This document shows, piece after piece, positions 24,149 through 34,368 of a stretch of DNA of 64,000 nt; within the stretch, counting starts at the first letter, position 1; each line of letters opens with the position of its first letter. The notes beneath the pieces are model-generated. The model searched no databases. It saw only the letters and a list, made by a program, of their open reading frames with translations, and was not told where the DNA came from. The DNA is from Orobanche coerulescens. Its lineage: Eukaryota; Streptophyta; Magnoliopsida; Lamiales; Orobanchaceae. Both the position numbers and the translations under genes were made by a program. The DNA lies in contig CM065801.1 of assembly GCA_033398695.1 (NCBI GenBank), forward strand, positions 109,082,670 through 109,146,669, given 5' to 3'.

Positions 24149-25362
24149 TGTTGTTATTCTGGTTACAAACTTGCTGGGCGAAAATTAAATTACAACTGGA
24201 AAGACAAAATTACAACTCGAAAACCAGGAATTACAAACTCGAATGAAATGGAAATTACAAAACTTAAACAGAATTACAACTCGAAATATTAAACAAAAAA
24301 TAAACGAAAATAACTAATAAATAATAAACAAAACCGTAGGTTAAAGCCGAGTCGAGGAAGGCCTCTTTCCACAAGACGAGAAAACGCCCCGGTAGTGCTC
24401 TCGGTTTAGGCGTGTCGTCCCTAAAGATAAAATGGCTACGTCTCGGAGGTAGTAGCACCACAAACCTCTGAGCTCCGGCGAACTGAAACGAGGTTAGAAT
24501 AGAGCTCTGACTTATGATATGAATGCAGAGACGAAGTGTATGATGTATGCTTGAGTATTGCAAAATTTTCGTATGTTTAAAGCAAAGTAATGTATGCCTA
24601 TTTATAGGCCATCTTACACACATGCAGGGATCAGGATTTAATATAGCCACTAATGGCTATCATAATGCAGTCATTTATGATGCATTATGGTCAGGAGTAA
24701 TGAATTTCAAACAAATGGCAGGGTTACGAAATTCAAACCTGCCATTAACTCCTCCTCATTACTCTAGGAGGTTACAGTTTATATTGACTGAATTTTGAAC
24801 AATCATGATGTACCTGGACTTTATTCAGCTCTTTAACCACTTGACGGATGTACCTGGATATCCTTATGTGCACATACGAGCCCAACTACGTTGTCCAAAA
24901 AATTATTTAAACTAGCCCAAGGCCTAGCTCACGGCCAAGCACACGAATAGGCCCAAAGACCAGCCCAAAGACCAATTGCCAAGACCAATTGCCAAGATCC
25001 AAGATCAAGGCCAAGGTCCAAGGTCCACGGCACGCGGCTCATGGCCGAGGCCGAGGCGAGGCGAGCGGGCGGCGGCGGCGGCACACGCGTGTGGGCTTTA
25101 AGCCCATACACATATACCATTAATTATTACATGCACAAAGGTAACTCCTTATATACTAGAATAATGATGGTTCGTTATTCAATGTGGGATTCAATCCCTT
25201 ATTAATTCACAATTAAGTGACAAACTTTAATTCACTATTTCTCACTCACCGGGAATCGGTTTAGAGAAAGTGAATATACCACGATCATCTACTCGGAACG
25301 TAGATCGATCTTATGATATTTAATTTTACAAAATAAAATTAAAATCATTAAAGACTCCAACA
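24149..25362 (-). repeat. 5' LTR of minus-strand copia element
   Basis: 1,214 bp, matching 18048-19331 with indels in the GC-rich block. Outer end TGTTGGAGTC on the minus strand (25362), inner end AATAACAACA at 24149. The minus-strand sequence immediately after it is AGTGCAAGACGAG, which does not match the usual TGGTATCAGAGC primer site. Confidence 0.88.
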
Positions 25363-26335
25363 AATCCACCAGACTCCCACTTGTGTATGGTTCAACATCT
25401 AGACAACTATACAAATGAGCGCCGCTAGCAGAAGATCACTGTCGTCAGTTACTTCATTAGTGTATTCGTTCTCGGAACTAATCATTGAGTTGCGTGATAT
25501 TAATGGTTCATTTCCTTTTGTCGCTAATACCATGTCATAAATGAGTTATGGATTTCAGTCATGCCTCATTTAGACATTATGTTTCTCGAATCTGAATACA
25601 AATAAGATTTGCCAATCAGTCATTGATCAATAATCACAACTATTGTTCATACATCGGTTGAAGGCACAATGTGTTGGTCGGCTACTCGTAGACCAGCTCA
25701 AGAAATTTATTGACAGGTTTCCCAATTGCTCGCAACTACTTTTCTTCTTCTTCATATAACGAAATCAACTGACAACACATTCCACACTTTAACAGACAAA
25801 TGTTTGAGATCACCATACAAGGTGCCATCGGATCAAAGGACATTGCCAGGGAGACATAAGTAAGTCACCTCTCTTATGTTACAGAAATTTGTCAATTATA
25901 GAATCTGGGTGATACTAATCTTACTGTTAGAAGATAGCTTGTCCATCCAATATGGGAGGGATGGGTAGCCACGGAAAACTGGTTTGGCCTGGAATGGGTC
26001 ATTTGTTACGACGTGTGAATAGTGGTCAAGTTTGGTTGTAAAAACGTTAAAATTGTGTCCTTTTTCAAATTTCTTATGATATTGAAAAACAATATTGTTT
26101 TAAGTTGACTTGTTTAAGATAACTATCTAAATCTGTAGATATAACGATGTACGAGTCTGTATACATATGAACTAGACTGTGGGCAACTCTCAAACCATTT
26201 GAATTATTTAACCTCTTTTTGTTTAGCTAATTGTTTATGACTTGACCCGTTTGAATTAAAACACAGACCAATTTGACCCATTCATAAGTAAATAGGTTGT
26301 ATTATATAACTTGTTTTTGTTTATCTAATTGTTTA
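25363..26335. other. Intergenic spacer, no recognised gene
   Basis: AT-rich DNA without a convincing frame. It starts with the AATCC duplication of the copia element and ends with the GTTTA duplication of the chromovirus (26331-26335). From 26221 there is a 98-bp direct duplication that the chromovirus has split. GACCCGTTTGA/GACCCATT phrases in it are reminiscent of degraded plant transposon ends, but no element can be bounded. Confidence 0.55.
26221..26335. repeat. 98-bp tandem duplication split by chromovirus insertion
   Basis: The unit starting GTTTAGCTAATTGTTTA at 26221 recurs as GTTTATCTAATTGTTTA at 26319. The rest of the second copy (tcacttgacccatttg...cataagtaaat) lies beyond the element from 45956 to about 46016. 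The chromovirus therefore landed inside the second copy of an older duplication. Confidence 0.75.
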
Positions 26336-29001
26336 TGTAATACCCGGTTGTAATTAATTCATTATCATTCAGTATTAATCAGTCAGTAATTGTCACTCAG
26401 TAATTTTCACTCATTATTAATCACTCATCATTCATGATTCATTCATTTGCGTTCACTGTTGGCATGTTGTAACTGTGTATCAGTTACTGATCGTCATTTC
26501 ATCTCCGTTTATAGATCGAGACGGGAGTATTATCATTTTTATCGTGATTGGTAGTCTTGTGCTGGAAGTATCATTTTTGGCATGTGTTGGACTTATTTAC
26601 TTCCACATACATATGGTATATCGGATCATTCATCAATCGTATCGAGAAATCGGAGATGTCGGATTTTCACCTTGTCCAGCAACGAGTTACGGCCGTAAGG
26701 ATTGTCGGATACGGCCGTAATAGGCGTTCGTTGATTTCAGGCCATTTTGGACGAACGGGACTTACGGCCGTAAGGGTTGCGGCATACGGCCGTAAGTTGA
26801 GCAGGTATGGCCGTAAGGCTTGGCCGGATATGGACGTATGTGTCGAGCAGGGTGCCCAGGCGTTTTTGGCCGAAGGCGAGATACGGCCGTAAGATGGGCA
26901 GGATACGGCCGTAAGGGGTGTTCGTATTTTTCAGGATGTGTCGGATGAGGACTTACGACCGTAAGGGTTGCGGCATACGGACGTAAGACGAGGCAAGTAC
27001 GGCCGTAAGGCTTGGCCGGATACGTCCGTACGTTGCAGGCAGGGTGCCTGGTCAGTTTCGATGAAGGGGGCTTACGCCCGTAAGTTTGGCCGGTTACGGC
27101 CGTATCGATCGAGTTACACCCGTAAGCTGAGCGGGTACGGTCGTATGGATGTCGGCAGGTGCTTTGGATGAGGGTGAGTTACGCCCGTAAGTCAGGTGCG
27201 GGTACGGCCGTATGGCTATCGGTAGTTTCTGGATGAAGCCGAGTTTCGGCTGTACGTGCTGGCTGGTTACGGCCGTAAGGCCGTTGACCTGGGATGTTAT
27301 GGCCGTAAGTAGGCCGAGTTACGGCCGTAACTTCCGGCAGTATATAAGGGTTTGGACGAGACGTTTTACTCATTTTGTCATTTCTTTCACCTTCTTCCGA
27401 GAGAGAGAGAGTGCTTGAGGGAGAGATTTTCCATCATCAGTCACTTAGGTGTTAGATTTTCATTATCTTCATTCGTTTGGGAAGCTTGGATACTCGATTT
27501 GACTCGTGTTCATCGGATCAAAGTGCTTGGATCTTCAAAGGTAATATTCTTCAAACATCTTGGATTTCGATTTTGTGTTGAGATATGATGTTTTGGATGT
27601 TATAATCGTGTTGTATGAAGAGATATACATATGATTATGAGTTTGAATAAATATTCATTGGATTATTGAAGGATTATTCAAGAACACTTTGACTATTGAG
27701 TTGGATTTGGGGGTTTTCGATTAATTGTTGTTGAAATCACGAATTTGGATATTCATATTGGATTATTGATTGTATTAAAGATGTTTTGTTGGTTGGAAAC
27801 ACTTCTTGGGGATTTGATATTGGTATAATTGAGGTTTGGTTGTAAACGATCGGAGATTGGTCTCGACGTGAGTTCGTTAATTGATGCCCCAATGAACTTG
27901 GTTTAGTCGTATCGACATTTTGAGTTCGTTATATTTGTGTTTGATTAGTATGTTGAATGGATTGTTGGTAATTGTGTAATTCAAGGTTGTTCGAGCGACC
28001 GACATCTCATTTAGGACGTTGTTCGTGGAAGGACATTCTTCATCGGTGTTGTGTAAGTTAATTCTTACTCGGTTAAAAGGATATTCATTCCTTTTGTTGT
28101 TGATCATTCATAATCATAACTCATTCATAATTTTATTAACCGTATTGAGACTTATAATTGTAAAATAATCACTTCATTCACGAGGAACGACGGTTCCAAT
28201 CATTTCATTGAGCTATCATTCACTTCACTTTTATTTTCATCTCGGTGAGTCATTCTTGACTTTGTCGGATTATTATTCATTGATATTCATTATGGTCATC
28301 CTCGTTCATATGACCTTCTGGGTTCATATTGCGTGGCCGGGTGCAGATGTGTGGAATTTTTAGTCGAGCACACGATAGTCATGTATTGGGTTCATCGATA
28401 CATTGGACTGTGCACACGGTAACATTTACCTCCGTGAGTCTAATTAGGTACAAGGACTGGTGTGTCCGGGCACTCGTCTTGTACACTTGCACAGAACATT
28501 ACGGGCGTACTATGATGCTCATCTTCAGCTTAAATTCATAACTAAGGGTATTTCATAACTAAAGATATATCATGATTGTGTATATTCAACCCTGGAGGAT
28601 TGTTGTTCTGTGTAACTGACCCCGTTGGGGGATATTGTTTTCAGGTCATGGAAAGGCAAAGGCACGAGAAGAGTACATTGACGGCGAGGAGTCCCAGTGA
28701 TACTAGTAGGGCCCCCCAGTCCTTTCAGTCATTCTTGTTTTCTCTTCATATGTATTTCCGCTGCAAATTCCGTTTGGGATGTTTATTTATTCAGGGTGGT
28801 GTATTTTATCTTCATATAAAATATACTAGTATTCGGTATTGTCCTGGTTTTTTGTACTTAAACTCCTCATCGGAGTATTTAGTAATATAATGTGGTTCGG
28901 TACTATAGTTATATTATTTAACTCATTAATTTTCATTAGCCTGGTGGGTCCCAGTCGGGGGTTCACGACACTGTAATATCCGCCTAGTTTGGGGTATTAC
29001 A
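26336..29001 (+). repeat. 5' LTR of chromovirus
   Basis: 2,666 bp, starting TGTAATACCCGG and ending GGGGTATTACA. U3 carries 22 CGGCCG-type palindromes (26687-27330), TATATAAG at 27341, and a GAGAGAGAG run at 27400. A possible splice donor, AAAG|GTAATA, lies at 27540/27541. Frames inside it such as 26548-26892 are translations of the repeat array and not genes. Confidence 0.9.
26687..27348 (+). promoter_or_regulatory. Phased TTACGGCCGTAA array plus TATA box
   Basis: CGGCCG-type cores are centred at 26692.5, 26714.5, 26767.5, 26789.5, 26810.5, 26833.5, 26886.5, 26908.5, 26958.5, 26980.5, 27002.5, 27025.5, 27077.5, 27099.5, 27119.5, 27140.5, 27184.5, 27207.5, 27249.5, 27272.5, 27302.5 and 27324.5. 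Spacings are 20-23 bp within groups of two or four, and 42-53 bp (once 30) between groups. TATATAAG starts at 27341, 14 bp after the last core. Part of the array is a ~190-bp internal duplication (26762-26860 and 26952-27050). Use as stacked binding sites for a dimeric regulator is inferred. Confidence 0.8.
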
Positions 29002-29005
29002 GAGT

Positions 29006-29017
29006 TGGTATCGGAGC
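29006..29017 (+). other. Primer binding site (initiator-Met type) of chromovirus
   Basis: TGGTATCGGAGC lies 4 bp after the 5' LTR end at 29001 and differs by one base from the usual plant PBS. Confidence 0.85.
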
Positions 29018-29354
29018 GTGGTTTTGAATACTACCTTCCGAGTCATGTATAATTTGAAATCGTCGTCATCGGACTAGTATCATTGGACTTTCGCGTCATG
29101 TGTGACCTGTGTAAATGCCGAGCCCCTCAGACCAAGAACTGTAAGACTTCGAACGCCATGGTATAATTTCTGGCATTAATCATTCATTCATCATTCAACA
29201 GTCAACAATCCTTGTCATCATTCATTTTGATCGGGACCACCATGTTAACTCATTAATCACTCAGTTCATTTCACAGTTCAGTTGTTGATCTTGAGGATCA
29301 TATCATTAATCTTGTTAACTTGTTCAAGATAATCATTTCAAGTATTTCATCAGA

Positions 29355-30578
29355 TGTTGCGAAATTCGGTGAACGCAAGTGCACGTTGTCGTAAACAAGT
29401 AATAAAGAGATAAGTAAGATATCGTTCCCACGAGGACTGACTTACTAATTACCGATTTATGCGTATTCTAATTTTATTTGAACTATCGAATTTGGAGGTG
29501 CAAAAATAATTAGATAAAATTAATAAAAGAATAAATAATGAAAACAATTGTTCGAAGAAAGAGAATCAAATAAGGAATTAATCTAGGATTGTGAATCCAC
29601 CTCGGTTTATCCGAGTTACTCTTGATTATATGAATGTAATGATTTCCCAATTTATTGAAGACGAAGGTTGCTAAAGTACTCTACCGCCTCTCCCGAGGTC
29701 GATAGAATTTTCTAAGGCGAGTAATACACTCTATTCCTAGGTGGATTAATTCGACAATAGGCAAAAAGCACAAAAACTTCAGAAAGGCCACGTAATTCCT
29801 ATGAGTATATTCCTATCTCACAAGATAAAACGATTCTCACCAATTATTTCCTACCAACTCTCCTCTCCCGATTCGAGTTGCGTAAACCAAACAATTCAAT
29901 TATAGGCCACACAATTGAAAGCATTAAGAACAATTGGGGAAAACTCAATAGAAAAGGGAATTGAATTGATAATCAAATGTTAATTCATCAAAACCTCGGT
30001 TTCATCAAAATCATAGACTAGGGTTCTAGCCTGACATGCTAGAAAATAAAAATACAAAAAGAAGTAAAGAAAGCATAGAAATCAAATGCAGACGAAGAAC
30101 TTGGATTCCTGCGTTCTCTGTCTTCCGCTCTCTGCTTCTTGGTGTTTCTGCTTCTTCTCGATTCCTTGATTTTCTTGGTGATCGATCCTCCTCCTATTTT
30201 CTAGACCTTAAATCCCTATTTATAACTATCATCAGCCTCCAAAACGTGTCCAGGGATTGGGTCGAAAACAGCCTCCAAAAACAGCCCAGAAACGCGGCAA
30301 ATCCATCAAAACCGCCCCGTGGGCCGCGGCTCACCATGTTCAGCGCCTATACCTGGGCGCAACATTTTCTTCCTGGGCCGCGGCAATTCAATTACCTGGG
30401 CGCAACATTTTCAGCACCAAAAATTATCGTTTTGGACCGTTTTTCACCGTTCGAGCTTCCGAACTCCAATTTCCTACAAAACATATAAGAATAGTGCATT
30501 AAAAGCTCATTTAAGCGGATTTAGACTTCAAATGGATAAAAAATAATGATAAATAAGCGCATAAAAATAAGCCTAACA
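29355..30578 (-). repeat. 3' LTR of Athila-like element
   Basis: 1,224 bp copy of 37100-38406. On the minus strand a reduced GCCGCGGC array (cores at 30323-30330 and 30377-30384) lies upstream of TATAAATA (30224-30217). It is about 80 bp shorter than the other LTR, almost entirely through loss of palindrome units. Confidence 0.9.
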
Positions 30579-30596
30579 AATACCCCCAAACTTGAG
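30579..30596 (-). other. Polypurine tract of Athila-like element
   Basis: On the minus strand, CTCAAGTTTGGGGGTATT directly precedes the TGTTAGG start of the 3' LTR. It is the expected plus-strand priming site and fixes the orientation. Confidence 0.8.
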
Positions 30597-31061
30597 CCTT
30601 TGCTTGTCCTCAAGCAAAAAGAATCAATCTCAAATAAACAAAAAGTATCGTGAATGATCGTGCAAATCCATAGTGCTCAACTTAATCAATACTACCCTAA
30701 AAATCTCAAAGAATAATACGAGTATCGTAATAGTGAGTCACAACAAGGACACTGATTCCACAAAGTACCCATTATTAGTGCTAATCAATCGTTTATGAAG
30801 AAAATCAAGCTCAAAGATTAACAAGCTTGAATTTAACCGACCGCCAATACGAAGGGTTAGAGTAGACAAACCAACTCGCCCAGTCCCACAGTCAAGTGGC
30901 AAAAATTCAAGAGTTTCATCAATCAAAAATAAACCTCAGACAGCATTCCCTTATGTATGATCATAACAAAGATTCGAGTTAACCACTAGGTTCGGATCTC
31001 GGGATATTTCATCGGGACGATCCTATGGTGGATTTCCATTCTCATATATTGGGAAACCGTT

Positions 31062-31336
31062 TGACGTAAAAGACACTCATGGGGCACATGGATGCTTCTA
31101 GTTACTAAGTCCCCCTCTACAACGGAGAAAAAATTCGAATAGCAATTCCCGCATGTCAAGGTTGCTGTTTTACGCGAGAGTAAACAACGGGTCACGTGAA
31201 TACCCCCGGTTACTAGGCTTCCCATCATCGGTAATGCGATATTTCTAAATCATTAGTCTAATCAGGGTTGTCGTTTTACGCGAGAGTAAACAACGGGTCA
31301 CGTGAATACTCCCGGTTACTAAACTTCCCATCATAG
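31062..31336. repeat. Direct repeats of ~106-bp period in 3' noncoding region
   Basis: A ~70-bp block (gttttacgcgagagtaaa...ggttactaggcttcccatca) at 31160-31229 is repeated at 31266-31335, with a weaker third copy at 31062-31115. The block lies between the extra ORF and the PPT. The surrounding 30597-31842 has no gene. Confidence 0.75.
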
Positions 31337-31842
31337 AATATGTATAATATCTCGACTTTTTGGGAAGAACTGTCCGACTCTAAACTCAATTTAAGTGCCA
31401 AAAAGACTCATGTTACTGGACAACTAGCTACGCGAAAAGTATAACCAAACGTATAGACAGCGATTTGAAAACACGTATGTCTCCTTTCTTATATGCTAAG
31501 ATTTCTATAAAAACGAAAAAAATTTCGGACCTAAATGAATACTCAACGGAAACAGATATCGCTGACTGCAACTCGACCAAAAGTCAACCATTTCTTCAAA
31601 GAGAAATCAATATCGTAACATCAGTTTACACAAAGAAGCACGAAAAATTCACGAATGCAATTAAAAAAAACAAGACAAGCAAGGTTAGCGTCAAAAATAC
31701 CGAAAAATAACGAAAAATGCAAACGAATAAGTTAAAAGCAACCAAAAGTAAACCCCCCAAACTTAGGACGTACATTGACCTCAATGGACATAGACAAAAA
31801 TATGCAATAAGAGAAAAGGTCAAGTACTCCCCTAATGTCAGC

Positions 31843-33286
31843 TCATGAACTGGTGCCGGCCTTGTCCGGCGAGGAAGGTGGTGTGGATGGCCTAGTTGGT
31901 GGAATGAATGTCCCGTCCGGGTGCAGAATATGGCTCGTCCACACAGCAAGGTAGTCCTGATGGTATGCATCCCTCGCTGCCAGGCGCCTCTCCTCACGTC
32001 GATTGGCCCGGCGGGCGTGCTCTCTCATCTCCTCCCGGATGGCAGCAAGGATGCTCTCTCCCTCTCTCTCTGTCCGCATCTACACTCTCATAGTGGCTAG
32101 GTGGCTCTCTCTATCTCTCCTGATCTCCTCTCTCAGGCCATCGAACATCGCCTGAAGGTGCTCTCTACCGGGCGGCGGGCTAGACTCTGCCTGCCCATGT
32201 GTCAGAAGAAGAGGCTCAGGGGACTGGTCATGTGCCTCGTCAAGAAGAAATCCTCGTCCCCGAGCGTGTGCCGGCGCTCCACCCCACTGGTCAAAATGAG
32301 AAATAATGCGATGATCAATCGGAGCCTAGGGTGCTAGCATCGGCTCATCATCCGACCAAGTCATGCCCGACTGGCGGCATAGAGCGCAAATGAGAGATGG
32401 GTGCTTCAGCCCCATCTTGGCCCCTCCTTGAATGCAAAGAATGATAGATCGGACCAGATGAGGGGCCACATCGAATCTGAGCCCGGTAGTGATAGCATAC
32501 AGTGTACATGCAGGATCATTCGCGGGGGATAAGAGTACCCGCATACATATAAGGCTAAGCCGTGAATCCCAAAGCGCGCTGCCCTCCTAGGCGCGCAACA
32601 CTAAGTAATCCAAGCCAACCCACATTACTGACTAACGGTGGGCACGAGAGAGTAAAACAGAGTGGATCTGCGAGGTAGGATCGACCCGTGCACAGAGGAA
32701 ATATAACCAGGCTCGCCCGAGCCGACTGAGGCGCGAGCTCTTAAAATAGAAGGCTGACAAACCCGGGGTACGCGTCTCCCAGACGGAGCCGGGCTGTGTG
32801 AGTGCCTCGAGCAGAGTCTCCCTCGTGAGACCACTCATAACTCGCGTATACGCTGTCTCGTCCACCACTGGCAACTCGAATAATCTGCGAATAGCGGCCA
32901 CTGAAAAATCCACGGTATGGCCTCAGACGACGACCTGAGTCCGAGTATCTAATTGCCCCATCATCTGCCCTGCCCGAATATGCTTCAACAGAGCGCTAGC
33001 ATAAAACTCCTGGACGATAGAGATCACAGCCGGCTCAAGAGGCGCAGCGAAATGAGCCCATCCCATCTCGTCAATCATGGTCAGAAGCTCGCTGTCCCGG
33101 GGGGCAGGAGTTAATCCCCGCTCCGGGATTATAGGTCGAGGTCAGATTTTTTTCATTGAATATTTTGTGAATTTTTGGATCGGAGAATTGGTGCGACTCC
33201 AAATCGGCTCGGCTCTGTGAAGTCTCCCCTCGTGTGGGGGATGATTGTGTCCTATCCCTTGTGCTAACCTTCCTTTTTCTGGCCAT
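31843..33286 (-). pseudogene. Extra ORF of Athila-like element, 'putative plant transposon protein' family, interrupted
   Basis: The minus-strand ATG at 33286 begins MARKRKVSTRDRTQSSPTRGE, a basic Ser/Arg-rich start. After a frame change near 33080 the frame is held to 31843 with stops near 32919, 32632 and 32326. The middle (TVDFSVAAIRRLFELPVVDE..., GRAWLYFLCARVDPTSQ..., and a cysteine-containing ICALCRQSG segment) matches my memory of the 'putative plant transposon protein' domain common in plant gypsy derivatives. The C-terminus is Arg/Glu-rich (EEMREHARRANRREERR), probably helical or coiled, and ends with a Pro/Ser tail. Function of the family is unknown to me. A splice acceptor lies 10 bp upstream of the ATG. 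Confidence 0.65.
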
Positions 33287-33296
33287 GACGAGTTTC

Positions 33297-33814
33297 CTAA
33301 AAGGATAAACACCGGCAATTACGTAAACTTTAAGGAAAACAACACCACTTGACTTAAGGTATGCAAAACGTGAATATCGAGTTGAGCGAGCTTGCACCGT
33401 CGTTAGAGAAAATTAAAGTTGAGCTTTCACGGTTAAACTTGACGTAAGGGTTGGGGTACAATGTAAATCCATAAAATAATTTGTTGCAAATAGTTTTAAA
33501 AACGTTGGCTTAAAAAATTTTCATTTACGCATTTCATCAAACACCTTGACTGCATGAGTTTAATTGAACAACAAACATGACAATAACTTACTTCAATCCC
33601 CAAAAATAACAACATCAATCGATATGGTCATGACAAACGACAAATAACATCCACAATTCATTCATAATCAACAAATACAATCAATAATCAACCAAAAAAT
33701 TTCATATCCCAACTCAAATTTTGATAGAACTTTGAAAAACTAACAACATATTCAAGATTGGATGAAGAACACCACCTCACTTCAAACCATGTAACAATAA
33801 GGATTGAGAATTAC
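33297..33814 (-). other. Candidate intron before the extra ORF
   Basis: On the minus strand, AGCAAG|GTAATTC gives a donor (intron from 33814). TTATCCTTTTAG|GAAAC gives an acceptor (intron ends 33297) 10 bp before the ATG at 33286. The interval is AT-rich without coding signal. Inference from consensus only. Confidence 0.45.
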
Positions 33815-33918
33815 CTTGCTTGGATTGAAGGATGCAAGAAGAAGAAAAATTGAGAAGGAGTCGTCCGAGTTCTTGTGCGAAGGAAGGGGAAATACACTTA
33901 CAATTTTCGTCCGATGGA

Positions 33919-34155
33919 GTTATAAAAAGGGGTGCTGGGCTGTTCAAATTCGCAACAGGGGCCGCGGCACAGCTTAAGTGAGCCGCGACCCAGAGTACAG
34001 TATGCCTTGGTGTGTTTTCTAGGTCGCCATGTGCCGCGGCTCAATAAGTGTGTGCCGCGGCTCAGTAAGGTTGTGTCGCGGCACAGAGTACAGTTCGTTT
34101 GGCCTTTTTCCTTCAACTTGTGTGTGCCGTGGCTCACTATCCTTGTGCCGCGGCC
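33919..34155 (-). promoter_or_regulatory. Internal GCCGCGGC array with TATA-like box before the extra ORF
   Basis: CCGCGG-type cores are centred at 33964.5, 33985.5, 34036.5, 34057.5, 34078.5, 34129.5 and 34150.5. Spacings are 21, 51, 21, 21, 51 and 21 bp. The wording (GCCGCGGCACAAGGAT, GAACTGTAC) is shared with the element's own LTR array near 38160. On the minus strand a TTTTTATAAC box lies at about 33928-33919, downstream of the array, followed by a leader, candidate intron and the extra ORF. It therefore looks like a copied LTR-type promoter serving the extra ORF. Confidence 0.6.
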
Positions 34156-34368
34156 CAATGCTGAATTTTCCCCTGGGGTGATTTCTGCACAGAATTTTCA
34201 AAGGAACACATCAAGAATGAGAGGGATAAGCAAATCAAAGCAAAAATGACGAAAAATAAAGACTCTAAAATGCAAGAAAACACTGAAAAAAATAAAATCT
34301 ACAACTAATACTCGGGTTGCCTCCCGAGAAGCGCTAAGTTTATAGTCTTCAGCCGGACTTTTTGAAGA

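Larger units (their letters stand above)
18048..25362 (-). mobile_element. Ty1/copia retrotransposon, minus strand, TSD AATCC
   Basis: A 7,315-bp element with both LTRs (3' LTR 18048-19331, 5' LTR 24149-25362) and a perfect 5-bp target duplication AATCC at 18043-18047 and 25363-25367. On the minus strand it encodes gag, protease, integrase, RT and RNase H in copia order. All coding parts carry stops, and there is one frame change between gag and the zinc-knuckle region. Terminal bases are TG...CA at the outer 5' LTR, but the inner start of the 3' LTR has become TATTGG. The primer binding site is not the usual initiator-Met type. The copia lineage (Tork/Ivana/other) cannot be fixed by eye. Confidence 0.9.

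Noticed and set aside
26687..27330. Regularly spaced repeats reminiscent of a CRISPR array
   Set aside because: The repeats are 12-bp palindromes at ~22-bp pitch inside a plant LTR with TATA box and target duplication; there are no 25-35-bp repeats, unique spacers or cas genes.
26475..27588. Several open frames in the chromovirus 5' LTR
   Set aside because: They translate the palindrome array into GRK/RPYG-rich strings, differ between the two LTR copies and have no domain.
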